45,147 bases of DNA from an uncultured Elusimicrobia bacterium (GCA_903917735.1 CAIXBR010000084.1:1-45147), one strand, 5' to 3'. Counted from the first letter of the stretch, positions 1 through 8,836 are shown. Program-made: numbers and translations. Notes: generated by a model not told the origin, from the letters alone.

Positions 1-148
1 TACGGCATCTCCGTACATTTGGATCCCTGATGAGGCAACCCCTGCACCAACAACTCCGTACCCGCGAATATGAGCGTCATACATAGACACATCACCAGCA
101 ACCTCCAACTTCGTACCCGGACTCGTAGTCCCGATGCCGACATTGCCG
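1..148 (-). repeat. Direct repeat copy A inside the surface-protein gene
   Basis: This stretch matches 1447-1594 at 141 of 148 positions in the same orientation. The two copies start 1446 bp apart, exactly 482 codons, so both are read in the same frame. They encode a segment with VGIGTTSPG, a GDVSMYDAH motif and a region around GYGVVGAGVASSGIQMYG. The near identity points to recent duplication or gene conversion. Confidence 0.9.
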
Positions 149-1446
149 GCGCCGGTGATCAGGGCGTAGCCGGAAGCAGACGTGAAATAACCTCCGTTAC
201 CGCTTGAGCTGCTGCCAGAAACACCGGGGCCACTAGTGCCTTGCCCCAGGACGGCGGCTTGGCTGTTGGTGGATTCGCTGTAGCCCACAACGCCGTAGCC
301 GGCTTTGCTGCGGCCATAGATGGCGAAGTCGTTGCTATTGTCGGTGCTGCTGTTATAGCCATAAATGGCGGTGCCGGCGGCATTGGCGTTCTCGCCGTAA
401 ATTGTGTAATTGGAATTTCCAACAGCAGCAGGCGGACCGACAGTCAACTTCGACAGCGGCCCCGTAGTCCCGATGCCTACATTGCCTTGAACATAGAGGC
501 CTGTGACCGCCTCGCTGGGAGTTGACTCAAGCCTGAATTGCCTGGGGCTGTCCTGAACCGACAGGTAGCTGGTAAGAATATTCTCGTAGTGGAAGGTGAC
601 AGCAGGCCAGCCGGTCAATTGCTGGGTACGAACTTCCAGCACCGGTTTCGCGCCTGTCGGCGGAGTATTGCCCCCGAAATTCTGCGAGTTCACATTGTCT
701 CCCGCTGAAAAACGCGCCGCTTTTCCGTCTCCTGCGACCGTCAGCTTGTACCCTGTGAACGGGCTCGCAGTCCCGATACCGATGTTGGTACCGTTATCGT
801 ATAACAGCGAAGAGGCGGCGATAGTGTTGGCGTCCGACCATTTGGCAACGTAATTGGCCGTGCCCGTAACCGCCGTCACCGCGCTGGCAGCGTTGCCTTT
901 CAGCATGCCGGTAAGGGTTGTGGCCCCCGTGCCGCCCTTGGCTACAGGAAGGACCCCGGTAGTAGAAGTGTTAGCCAAGTCGGCGGCAGGATGCACGTGA
1001 TCGCGCCGCGCCGCCACGGAGGCGGAACCAGCCGCGGGCGTGCCCAGCGCCGCAGGGGCGGTGGCGTCAAAGGCCAGTAAAGTGGCGTCCGTGCGCACAA
1101 AAGTGTTGGCCGAGCCGGCGCTGTTGGCTGTGCCCAGGGTCAGCGCGGGCGTGCCGCCTGCGGCGGTGGCTATGTCGCCCGCCTGCATCGCGCCGGATAC
1201 AAAGTTGGTCCCGTCCCCGCGCAGATAGTTCCCGTTCGCGGCCGCATTTGCCACGCGGAAGCCCGTGGCCGCGTTCGCCACACCGTTCACGTCAAGCGTC
1301 GTCGCCGGCGCCGTAGTCCCGATACCGACACTGCCGCTAATCGTGACGTTTGCCGGCCCCCAATAATCAGTAGTTGCTCTAGCCCCATTTCCCGTATGAA
1401 AAGCAAAAGTGTGCTCGTTTGGCATCCACGCAATGTTTGCGTGTGC

Positions 1447-1594
1447 TACGGCATCTCCGTACATTTGGATCCCTGATGAGGCAACCCCTGCACCAACAAC
1501 TCCATACCCGCGAACATGAGCGTCATACATAGACACATCACCAGCAACCGCCAACTTCGCACCCGGACTGGTAGTACCGATGCCGACGTTGCCG
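1447..1594 (-). repeat. Direct repeat copy B inside the surface-protein gene
   Basis: Second copy of the 148-bp in-frame repeat at 1-148, with seven substitutions. Three of these give amino-acid changes visible on translation (for example LEVAGD versus LAVAGD, and AHI versus AHV). The similarity may extend to the left-hand flank beyond the window for copy A. Confidence 0.9.
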
Positions 1595-1761
1595 CTGCTG
1601 TCAATTTTAACCGTAGTAGCATATGTACCATCTGCATTATACCTCGCAAACTGCACATTGCCATTACCAGTAGCATTCGGAGTCCCTATAGTAAGGGTAG
1701 AGGGCTCCATAAAAAGTCCCCAACGTCCTATACCATTATAGTTGCCAGAAGTAAAAGGATC

Positions 1762-2967
1762 CTATCCTCTGGTTATAAGCGGTCTATCTACAGCATTAAG
1801 TATAACTCCTAAGGTTGTAGCAGCATATATATCTCCATTAACATCCAGTTTATAACCCGGGCTCGTAGTCCCGATACCGACGTTAGCCGGAAAACTATAG
1901 TTGCCGTTGCCTACGCTGGAACCGAATTGTCCGGCTGAAACATTGGCGGCCGAAACGGCGCCTGATAATGAACCGACAAAACTGCCCGCAGTCAAAGAGC
2001 CTGTGATTCTGGCATTACCGTTGACATCCAGAGTGTAACCCGGCGCCGTCGTCCCGATGCCGACATTACCGTCCCCTCTGACATAGAATACCGATGTTCC
2101 ACCAGCCTTTGCGTTGATAAGCCCAAAATCCGGATATCCTCCAGAACTGCCTTTTTGATTAAGAAGAATATCGGTATTTATTGTCCCATCCGTTATACCA
2201 AAATGAGCCTGTTGAAGACTTGCTAAACCTGCAAAACTTGTCTGTGTATGCAATCGAGAATCCGGAGCCGTCGTCCCTAAACCGACATTGCCGTTAACGG
2301 TGTTAAACACGCCGCCGGCCACGGTTATGTTGGAAGACACCTTCAGGCCGTAGGTTCCGTCGTTACCGGCCACAGTCATACTGGAGTAGGTTGTGATAGC
2401 CCCGTTGGCGGTTATGGCCCCCGCGTTCACCACATTGTTACCGCCCATTTTCAGGTCCTGCGTGGCCGTGTGGTTGCCCAGGTTGTCGCCTAGCGCGGAC
2501 ACGGCGGTCCATTTCAAAGGCCCGGTCGCGCCGTTCTTGGCCAGTACCTGGTTGTCCGCGCCGCCGGTTATGTAAATATTCGCCACGTCCGTGAAGGTGG
2601 CCGCGGCCATTACGTATATGCCCGAGCTGAAAGTAGAAACGCCGGTAAAATACGCGCCGGAAGAAACGGCCAGGACCCCGTTAACAACCACGTTCCCGTT
2701 CCCTACCACCGCGCCCGGGTACAAGGCCTGGGTGGAACCGAACACGGTGAAACCTTTAAATTCCGCGTTAGGGTCGAGGGCGGTGCCGCCGGTGCCGAAA
2801 ACTGAAAGGTCGTCTTTTACGCCAAGCTCGGTCTGGCCCTGGGCGCGCAACTGGAGGGAAAGGGCGAACAGGGAAAACAGGAGGGTGGGTAAAACCAATA
2901 TGCACGAAGGAGCGCGTCCGGGAACGCCGATAATACGGAAAAACGAACCATTTTTTATCGAACACAT
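1762..2967 (-). CDS. VGIGTT-repeat surface/adhesin-like protein, N-terminal part (401 aa)
   Basis: The ATG at 2967 follows AGGGATAAAT, a plausible ribosome binding site, and lies 11 bp after the stop of the membrane/NTPase gene, suggesting co-transcription. The first 45 residues hold a basic stretch and a hydrophobic segment (CILVLPTLLFSLFALSLQL) ending in RAQGQ, a likely signal peptide. The rest is low-complexity beta-type sequence with VGLGTTAPDSRL, VGIGTTAPGYTLDVNGN and VGIGTTSPGYKLDVNGD units. Such repeats occur in secreted fibrous proteins and phage-like fibres; no enzyme domain is visible. The frame closes at TAG 1762-1764, but the same frame continues in the same style to the window edge. 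A TGG to TAG change (ITRG-W-DPF) is the simplest explanation. Function inferred only as surface exposed. Confidence 0.75.
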   Translation of the reverse strand: MCSIKNGSFFRIIGVPGRAPSCILVLPTLLFSLFALSLQLRAQGQTELGVKDDLSVFGTGGTALDPNAEFKGFTVFGSTQALYPGAVVGNGNVVVNGVLAVSSGAYFTGVSTFSSGIYVMAAATFTDVANIYITGGADNQVLAKNGATGPLKWTAVSALGDNLGNHTATQDLKMGGNNVVNAGAITANGAITTYSSMTVAGNDGTYGLKVSSNITVAGGVFNTVNGNVGLGTTAPDSRLHTQTSFAGLASLQQAHFGITDGTINTDILLNQKGSSGGYPDFGLINAKAGGTSVFYVRGDGNVGIGTTAPGYTLDVNGNARITGSLTAGSFVGSLSGAVSAANVSAGQFGSSVGNGNYSFPANVGIGTTSPGYKLDVNGDIYAATTLGVILNAVDRPLITRG

Positions 2968-2978
2968 ATTTATCCCTG

Positions 2979-4646
2979 TTATTGTTTTTTTACCGCGGAA
3001 ACAGCGGCGGAAAGTTCTTCCAGCGCGGCGCCCAATTCTATATCGCCGGCTTTCCAGATCACAGGATTCTCAAGCTCAAGCAAACCGCTTACCCTCTCCA
3101 ACAACTGGCCCCTGACCACTATAATGAGTGGAGCTTTTAGCCCGCGCAGCCCGGACAAGGCCGGCGCCCAGCCTTTTCCTTCCAGTTCCAGGAACCCCGC
3201 CTCATCCACGAATACAGCGTCGGTGTTAAGCAGGCTTTCCGGTGAAAGCGCCTTAAGACCGGCAGCAAGCCCTTCTTTATAAAAATTAAACCTTCCCGCA
3301 GCCACGCCGGTAACCGGCCCGTCGCTCCGGCAAAGCGGGCACCTGGCGCCGGAAGCCAGGTCTATAACATCAAAGCCCTCGCGTTCTCCGTCTTTCCAAA
3401 GCCCTTCGGAAAGTATTCCGCCAGGTTTTTTTCCTGCTGAGCGCATAGCCCCGGCAAGGCCGGAGACCAGCGTACTTTTCCCGCTGCCGTGTCCGCCTGT
3501 TATTATAAATACTTTCTGACCGTCCAGGCCAGCAAGCCAGTCCGGCATCCTGGCTATGGCCAGCTTCAGCGAGCTTACGGGGCTGCGCGCCAGTTCGGCC
3601 CCGCGCGGCATAGCGCTGAGCACGGCCGGCAGCGTACCGAAAGCCTGCTCAAGCGTATTAAAGAACTCTGGGCCGAAAATACGCCCCAGCCCTGACCTGA
3701 TGACAGGGTTCATGAGTTCCGAACCAATAGCCGCGAAGCCGAAAGAAAGGATGAACGCCCGCAGCGCCATGTAAAGCCCGGAAGCGGGCGAGCCTAGCAC
3801 AAGCCCGGCCAGCAACGAAACGCCCAGCACTCCCGCCCAGATACCGGGCCGCTTCAGCAGCGCCGCGGCACGCGGATAGAACCAGGCGCAGGCGCAGGCA
3901 TACACCCCTGCTATCAGGCACAGGGGTGCTGGTTGTATTTTGCGGCCGGCCGACATTACCGCCGCTAATAAAAGGACGTGGAAGAGCAGCGCCCAGGCGC
4001 AATAGCGCCTGAATACGGGCGCAGCAACCGGTTTGTTATATATATTTCCTGCTCCCGGCCCGGAGGTTCCGTCAGCTCCGGCATACTCAGCACTCATTCC
4101 CATGCCGGCCGCGGCAAGACCGCCGATAAAATACAACCCAAGCAGGAATATCAGCGGACCATCCAGGTTGCCCTGCCCAAGCCCGGTTAAAGAGCGCAGC
4201 CGCTCAAGGCCGCGGGAATAAAGCGCCACCGCGTCAGGCCCGTAAAAGAGCAGCATGGTGCCTATTTTCTGCGCCAGCGCCCAGCTCATGGCCAGGCCCC
4301 CGCCCAGAAGATAGCCAGCGGCGTTTCCGCCCAGCAGCCTCACCCCGCATTCGGCCAGCAGGGCCTCCAGGGAAATGGCCAGCATCGGCCCGATAATCAC
4401 GGCGCTGGGCGAAACGGACTTCATGGCCGCGCAGATCAGCCCGGCGCGCCACAAAAGACCGCGTTCCGGCCAAAGCCTGTGCCCGGCCACCAAAATGGCA
4501 ATACCGACCGCTGTCAGGAATTCCCCGGAAAACGGTGCGCGCGCGTTATGCAGAAAACTGCCCAGCACTATCTCCGAGGCCGCCCAGAGGCTGCCGAGTA
4601 CCGCGGCTTTGCGCCAGACAAGGCGCGGCGAAGTTGTTTGTTTCAT
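2979..4646 (-). CDS. Multi-pass membrane protein fused to a THEP1-like P-loop NTPase (555 aa)
   Basis: Numbering is from the upstream TTG at 4667, which gives 562 aa. Residues about 20-320 form about nine hydrophobic segments, with a conserved-looking stretch (SLWAASEIVLGSFLHN, then FWRAG-like LLWRAGLICAAMKSVSPSA) reminiscent of ECF-type substrate-binding membrane components. Residues about 385-562 form a soluble NTPase: Walker A GGHGSGKST at 391-399, a Walker B-like DAVFVDEAG at about 483-491, and RCPLCRSDGP between them, as in the NTPase_1/THEP1 family. I prefer ATG 4646 because it starts 7 bp after the stop of the nikR-like remnant and is preceded by GGAA. Substrate unknown; coupling of NTP hydrolysis to uptake or sensing is inference. 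The surface-protein gene follows closely. Confidence 0.7.
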   Translation of the reverse strand: MKQTTSPRLVWRKAAVLGSLWAASEIVLGSFLHNARAPFSGEFLTAVGIAILVAGHRLWPERGLLWRAGLICAAMKSVSPSAVIIGPMLAISLEALLAECGVRLLGGNAAGYLLGGGLAMSWALAQKIGTMLLFYGPDAVALYSRGLERLRSLTGLGQGNLDGPLIFLLGLYFIGGLAAAGMGMSAEYAGADGTSGPGAGNIYNKPVAAPVFRRYCAWALLFHVLLLAAVMSAGRKIQPAPLCLIAGVYACACAWFYPRAAALLKRPGIWAGVLGVSLLAGLVLGSPASGLYMALRAFILSFGFAAIGSELMNPVIRSGLGRIFGPEFFNTLEQAFGTLPAVLSAMPRGAELARSPVSSLKLAIARMPDWLAGLDGQKVFIITGGHGSGKSTLVSGLAGAMRSAGKKPGGILSEGLWKDGEREGFDVIDLASGARCPLCRSDGPVTGVAAGRFNFYKEGLAAGLKALSPESLLNTDAVFVDEAGFLELEGKGWAPALSGLRGLKAPLIIVVRGQLLERVSGLLELENPVIWKAGDIELGAALEELSAAVSAVKKQ

Positions 4647-4653
4647 TTCCGTC

Positions 4654-4870
4654 TCAAATCGAGGCAACTATGGAAAAAGAGCCGTGCGTTACGCCCTTCA
4701 GGGCGCGCATGGCGCCGGCCAGGCGCTGCAGCTCTGCCGGTTTGCCGGTTACCTATGCGGTGCAGAACACCCCTCCCCCGCGCAGCAGATGCGTCTGGGC
4801 GGAGAAAATATTTTTTGGCGCTTCCGCGCAGGAGCGACTCCAGGCCGCGCCCGGGGCCTGGATATGTTTT
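4654..4870 (-). pseudogene. Decayed nikR-like C-terminal (ACT-type) domain
   Basis: Minus-strand translation ending at TGA 4654-4656 gives VTGKPAELQRLAGAMRALKG followed by VTHGSFSIVAS, preceded after a TAG stop by NIFSAQTHLLRGGGVFCTA. This matches the pattern of the NikR C-terminal domain: metal-binding His/Cys strand, then GxxxEIRRLADxxxALRGVKHGxLxxT. The internal TAG and the missing N-terminal ribbon-helix-helix show it is not functional. It sits immediately upstream of the membrane/NTPase gene, where a metal-responsive regulator would fit. TM1266-like ACT domains are an alternative, but the VTHG motif fits NikR better. Confidence 0.5.
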
Positions 4871-5548
4871 TTATCTTAGGACTTCGGCAGCGAAGGTTTT
4901 GGCTTCCTCTATGAAGCCCTGCCAGGCCTCGGCGGGCAGACGGCGCTCGCGCTTGAACAGCAGCGCGCGGCCGGGGGCGCCCTGCACGCGCAGGCCCAGG
5001 TTGCGCTCGAACCAGGCGGCCCGCGCGGGCGTGAAGAACATGTGCACTACCGCCGCGTCCGGCCCGGTAAGGCGGTACTTGTCGGAGAACAGCGGGAAAG
5101 CCGGCAAGTCTATATCCTTAAAGCCCAGCAGCTCCCCCACCTTGTAGATAAAGGTCTCGGGTTTTAAGTCGAAATACGGAATTTCGCAGGCACAGGAGAT
5201 CAGCGCCACCGTAAGATCATGCGTATGGCTGTTTTTACCGCCGCCTGTTTTATAGCGGTAATCAAAAACCTGTATCTGTCCGCCCTGCGCCGGCACATCC
5301 ATCAGGTTCGAGGCTTTCCGCGCGCGCCCCAGCTTGAAGATCTCCAGCCCGATAGACTCCAGATAGTTCTGGTCAGGCCCGTCTTTTGCGAAGAGCAGGC
5401 CCATGGAGGCGGCCAACGCCGACAGCGCATTGCGGCGCCGCCACTCCAGGTAAAAAGAGATCCCAAAACCTGCCGCTATCAGCACGGGAAGTATAATGAT
5501 CGGATAGTCGGTAAAGGCACGGAGCAGGCCATTAAGCATATTTTTCAT
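4871..5548 (-). CDS. Single-pass membrane protein of unknown function (225 aa)
   Basis: One hydrophobic segment near residues 16-34 (IIILPVLIAAGFGISFYLEW) is followed by a positively charged WRRR, so the remaining 190 residues probably face the cytoplasm. No known motif is visible; the middle part has short beta-type segments (IQVFDYRYKT) and the C-terminus a predicted helix. I do not recognise a family with confidence. It starts 2 bp after the lipoprotein gene stop, so the two are probably co-transcribed with asd. Confidence 0.7.
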   Translation of the reverse strand: MKNMLNGLLRAFTDYPIIILPVLIAAGFGISFYLEWRRRNALSALAASMGLLFAKDGPDQNYLESIGLEIFKLGRARKASNLMDVPAQGGQIQVFDYRYKTGGGKNSHTHDLTVALISCACEIPYFDLKPETFIYKVGELLGFKDIDLPAFPLFSDKYRLTGPDAAVVHMFFTPARAAWFERNLGLRVQGAPGRALLFKRERRLPAEAWQGFIEEAKTFAAEVLR

Positions 5549-5550
5549 TT

Positions 5551-5835
5551 TCAGTTCCCTCCGGTATTGTTGAGGTCGAGGCTGTTAAGTTCCTGCTTGG
5601 CGGTCTTTTCGTACAGCGCCCTGGCGGCCTTGGCCTCGTCTATATGCCCCACGGTGGTTTTAAGGTAATTGCCGGGCATCTTAAGCGGATTGCCTGAGGC
5701 CGGCACTGTGGAAGCGGAGGCCGCCTGAGGAGCGGGCTCCGGCTTCGGCTGCGGAATGGGCTCCGGAGCCTTCTTCTTGCACGCGACAAAGCTGGCGGCC
5801 AACATAAAAGCCGCTGCGGCGATCCGTACTTTCAT
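5551..5835 (-). CDS. Small Pro-rich lipoprotein (94 aa)
   Basis: The N-terminus MKVRIAAAAFMLAASFVAC is a signal peptide with a lipobox-like FVAC, so Cys19 is the probable lipidated residue. It is followed by KKK and a proline-rich spacer (PEPIPQPKPEPAPQ), then about 45 ordinary residues with LYEKTAKQELNSLDL. Likely anchored in the inner or outer membrane. It lies 10 bp after asd and 2 bp before the next membrane protein gene. No function can be assigned. Confidence 0.7.
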   Translation of the reverse strand: MKVRIAAAAFMLAASFVACKKKAPEPIPQPKPEPAPQAASASTVPASGNPLKMPGNYLKTTVGHIDEAKAARALYEKTAKQELNSLDLNNTGGN

Positions 5836-5845
5836 ATTACCCCCC

Positions 5846-6856
5846 TCAAAGTTTCGCTATAAGCTCGGCTATCTGAATAGAATTCAGGGCCGCGCCTTTG
5901 TAAAGATTATCCGAAACTATCCAAAGCTGGAATTCGTCGGGAGAAGTCTTGGCCCGGCGCAGGCGGCCGGCGTAGACCAGCTCCGTGCGCTGCCCGTTGT
6001 CCAGCGGCGACGGATAGTTTTCCGGCAGGACGCTGAATTTAAGCCCTGGCGTGCGCAGCAGTTCCTTTATGAGCGCGCTCCGGGTGAAAGGCCGCGCGGT
6101 TTTTGCCCATACGGCCAGAGAATGCCCCCTAATTACAGGCACGCGCACGGCGGTACAACTGATCTTTATCCTGCCATCGGCCCAGATCTTCTTCAGTTCG
6201 GCCTCTACCTTGTTCTCCTCCACGGAGTTGCCGTCGGCGTCGAAGCCGCCGACCTGCGGGAAAATATTGAAGGCTATGCGGCGCGGGAAGCCGCCGGCCA
6301 ATTTTGGAACGGAGCCGTTTTTAAGATAGCCACGCAGTTCTTCCTCCAGCTGGGCCATGGCGGCCTTACCGGCGCCGGAAACGGCCTGGTAGGTGGCCAT
6401 GCGCAGCTCCGTGATACGGAAGCGGCGGTGTATCCCGGCCAATGCCACCGCTGCCCCGGTCAGGGTGCAGTTGGGCCCGGCTATAAGCCTGTGTTCGGAC
6501 TTAAGCTCACAACCGTTCACCTCGGGGATAACCAGCGGCACTCCGGGAACAAGCCTGAAGCGGGAAGAATCGTCGATGCACCACACTCCGGCGGCGGCCA
6601 GGCGCGGCGCGAACTTCTCCGCCACCTCGTCGGTGGAAACAAAGAAAACCATGTCGGCTTTTTTCAGCGATTCAAGGGAAGGTTTGGCGCAAGCGTACTT
6701 TTTACCTCTAAAATTCACGACTGCCGGTTTTTTTCCGGAATTGAACGGGTAAAACTCCCCAACGGGGAAGCGCCTGCTTTCCAGCAGGCCCAGCAGTTCC
6801 CCCCCTACCATGCCGGAAGCTCCTACTACCGCTATATTGATTTTTTTGCCACTCAT
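5846..6856 (-). CDS. asd: Aspartate-semialdehyde dehydrogenase
   Basis: NADP-dependent reduction of aspartyl phosphate to aspartate semialdehyde, the branch point to diaminopimelate/lysine, threonine and methionine. The sequence shows the NADP-binding start INIAVVGASGMVGGELLGLL, SSRFR, the catalytic cysteine in GPNCTLTGAAVAL (families often have NPNCS here), SGAGK and the active-site RVPVIRGHS with its histidine. ATG 6856 is chosen over an upstream GTG at 6880 because CAGGGA precedes it at good spacing and the glycine-rich loop is then at the normal place; 336 aa is the usual length. It follows the secreted-protein gene at 6883 closely and precedes the lipoprotein gene by 10 bp. Confidence 0.93.
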   Translation of the reverse strand: MSGKKINIAVVGASGMVGGELLGLLESRRFPVGEFYPFNSGKKPAVVNFRGKKYACAKPSLESLKKADMVFFVSTDEVAEKFAPRLAAAGVWCIDDSSRFRLVPGVPLVIPEVNGCELKSEHRLIAGPNCTLTGAAVALAGIHRRFRITELRMATYQAVSGAGKAAMAQLEEELRGYLKNGSVPKLAGGFPRRIAFNIFPQVGGFDADGNSVEENKVEAELKKIWADGRIKISCTAVRVPVIRGHSLAVWAKTARPFTRSALIKELLRTPGLKFSVLPENYPSPLDNGQRTELVYAGRLRRAKTSPDEFQLWIVSDNLYKGAALNSIQIAELIAKL

Positions 6857-6882
6857 TTGAAATCCCTGTGTCCGGGTCACCG

Positions 6883-7953
6883 CTAGTTCCCCTCTTCGTC
6901 CTCAACTCCGGGGGCTGCCGGTGCGGGCGCCGCAGCCGGAGCGGGAGCGGGCGCAGGCACAGCCGGCACGGTGATCTCTTTTGAATAGCCGATATTTTCG
7001 AGATTGTCCAGGGCGGCGGCGCGCAAGTAAAACATGTTCTTGGATATCTCCGCGCGGCCAAAGGCCCAGAAATAAGGCGCTTTGAACATATACCTGGTCA
7101 CGCGCTGCCAGTCGAACTTATCGTACGACACCTCCAGCCAGGCCGCGCGCACGTCTTCTCCGATAGCGGCGAACGAAACGTTGATCTCATCCTTGTCGAG
7201 CTCGGCTGAAAAGCCTCTTATAAATACCTTATATTCGTTCAGCGGCACCAGTTTTATGGCCATGGCCGGCTTAAGTCCGGAGATGGGCGTTTCGAGCACA
7301 TCGTCTCCGGAAGGCGCATTGCCCCTTATAGAGCGGTTAAGCCAGACATCCTCGGACGAGTTGTCGCCCATAGCCGCCGCCACTATCGGTGAGCTTGAGG
7401 CCGCGGTGAAATACCTTGAGGAGGACCAGAGGGCCAGATAGTTGGATTTTTCCGCCGAAACGCGGGAAAGAGGTATCTCGGTCCACAGCCAGCGGGCGGA
7501 GTCCGCTCCGTCGAGAGAATCATTCGGGAGCGACTCGCGCGGCAGGTCCGCGGCCTCCGCAAGGAAGTAGGTGCTGTCAGAGTTGAATGAGGGCGCCTGG
7601 CTGAGCGCCATATAGATCTTGCCGGGGATCGGCGAGGTATCCCAGGAAGCCGGCCAGGACATTATCTTGGCGCGGCCCAGCTTTGCACCGATGAACGCCT
7701 TGGCGTAGCCGCCGGCGGAGATAGGCGGGAGCTTTATTACCCAGCAGTTGTTGTAGCCCACGTACCAGTCGGCGTGAAAGCCGCCGTCGGCGTAAAGATA
7801 GTATTTTCCGAGGTTCTTTTCGGCCGCAAAATAGGCCGGCACCGGCGATTTGGCCGTGAAGGCCGGACCTTTCCCGGCGTCCGCCGGCGCGGTCTGCGCC
7901 AGCGCACCGCTTATGCCCGCGGCCAGCATTGCCGCGGCGAGTAAATAGCGCAT
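6883..7953 (-). CDS. Secreted protein of unknown function with Ala-Pro tail (356 aa)
   Basis: A clear signal peptide (MRYLLAAAMLAAGISGALAQ) with an ALA-Q cleavage site starts the protein. The body is mixed beta-type sequence rich in Trp and Tyr (for example DWYVGYNNCWVIKLPP and YLALWSSSRYF), suggesting an extracellular or periplasmic beta-fold, perhaps two jelly-roll or Ig-like parts. The last 35 residues are an Ala-Pro repeat ending in an acidic VEDEEGN. No catalytic motif recognised. The start lies 13 bp after parB, so it may belong to the parAB transcript. Confidence 0.75.
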   Translation of the reverse strand: MRYLLAAAMLAAGISGALAQTAPADAGKGPAFTAKSPVPAYFAAEKNLGKYYLYADGGFHADWYVGYNNCWVIKLPPISAGGYAKAFIGAKLGRAKIMSWPASWDTSPIPGKIYMALSQAPSFNSDSTYFLAEAADLPRESLPNDSLDGADSARWLWTEIPLSRVSAEKSNYLALWSSSRYFTAASSSPIVAAAMGDNSSEDVWLNRSIRGNAPSGDDVLETPISGLKPAMAIKLVPLNEYKVFIRGFSAELDKDEINVSFAAIGEDVRAAWLEVSYDKFDWQRVTRYMFKAPYFWAFGRAEISKNMFYLRAAALDNLENIGYSKEITVPAVPAPAPAPAAAPAPAAPGVEDEEGN

Positions 7954-7966
7954 CGGACTCCTTGTG

Positions 7967-8836
7967 CTACTTTTTCAAAATTTGTGTTACCCTGTCGAGA
8001 TCGTCCAGCGAGAAGTAATGTATAACTATTTTACCATTCTGCGGCCCGGGCCCGGGGCATAGTTCAACTTTGGTGCCCAAAGTTTTCTCCAGAGAGGACT
8101 CCATATCCACCACTTCGGGCGTCCGGCGCGATCCGGCCCGCGGCGCCTTGGGCGCGCGCGGTTTCTGGGCGTGAAAACCCTGTGCGAAGCTCTCTACGTC
8201 GCGCACCGAAAGCTTTTCAGCCATTATGCGCTGGTAGAACTCCCGGCGTTTGGCAGAATCGGGGATGGAGATGAGGGCGCGGGCATGCCCCTCGCTAATA
8301 GCGCCGGCCTGTATGCCCTGACGGATGTCCTCGTCCAGCTCCAGCAATCGGAGAGTGTTGGAAACGGCGGCGCGGGACTTGCCCACCTGCTTGGCGATGT
8401 CCGCCTGGGAAACACCGAAATTATCCATAAGCTGGCGGTATCCCAGCGCTGTGTCCACGGCGTTCAGGTCTTCACGCTGTATGTTCTCTATTAGGGAGAG
8501 TCCGAGTTTCTGCTCGTCATCCAGGTCTTTCTTGACTATCGCGTCTATTTCAGCCAAGCCGGCCAACTTTGAGGCGCGCAGGCGGCGCTCGCCGGCTATA
8601 AGCTCATAATCGTCTTCTCCATGGTCTTTCCACACAGAGATGGGCTGCAGCAGGCCGCGTTCTTTTATGGATTCCGATAATTCGGCCAGCGAGGCCTCGT
8701 CGAAATTGCGGCGCGGCTGAAAACGGTTGGGCCGTATTTTCCCCACCGGTATTTTCTGGACTATATCGCCTGAGATATCGTTATTTTGCACCTTGGTTAT
8801 AAGCGAGTCTATTCCCCTGCCTAAAGCCTTTCTCAT
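7967..8836 (-). CDS. parB: Chromosome-partitioning protein ParB
   Basis: ParB clamps on parS DNA and spreads as a CTP-dependent sliding clamp, working with ParA in chromosome segregation. The N-terminus KALGRGIDSLI is typical. Residues about 30-120 hold the CTP-binding boxes (LIAGERRLRA and LIENIQRE), then the helix-turn-helix VSQADIAKQVGKSRAAVSN at about 140-160, and a C-terminal dimerisation region ending in a basic ILKK. The ATG at 8836 follows AAGGAG. The 62-bp gap to parA contains a small GAGGC/GCCTC palindrome. Length 289 aa is normal. Confidence 0.96.
   Translation of the reverse strand: MRKALGRGIDSLITKVQNNDISGDIVQKIPVGKIRPNRFQPRRNFDEASLAELSESIKERGLLQPISVWKDHGEDDYELIAGERRLRASKLAGLAEIDAIVKKDLDDEQKLGLSLIENIQREDLNAVDTALGYRQLMDNFGVSQADIAKQVGKSRAAVSNTLRLLELDEDIRQGIQAGAISEGHARALISIPDSAKRREFYQRIMAEKLSVRDVESFAQGFHAQKPRAPKAPRAGSRRTPEVVDMESSLEKTLGTKVELCPGPGPQNGKIVIHYFSLDDLDRVTQILKK

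Larger units (their letters stand above)
1..1761 (-). pseudogene. Downstream part of VGIGTT-repeat surface protein, cut off by in-frame TAG
   Basis: Reading the minus strand directly after the TAG at 1762-1764, in the same frame, gives 587 uninterrupted codons to the left edge. It encodes the same kind of protein as the upstream ORF: repeated VGIGTTSPG-type segments followed by LDVNG or LEVAGD, in a Gly/Ala/Thr/Asn-rich background. There is no ribosome binding site or signal peptide at the junction, so it is not a separate gene. The first codons after the stop read DPFTSGNYNGIGRW, a natural continuation of the preceding ITRG. Proteins with these repeats are usually long secreted adhesins or tail-fibre-like proteins that often end in an S74-type chaperone domain; the C-terminus lies outside the window. 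Without read-through this part would not be translated. Confidence 0.75.

Noticed and set aside
5756..6886. Long plus-strand open frame opposite asd
   Set aside because: It is the shadow of asd on the opposite strand; no start signal, no domain, and asd is certain.
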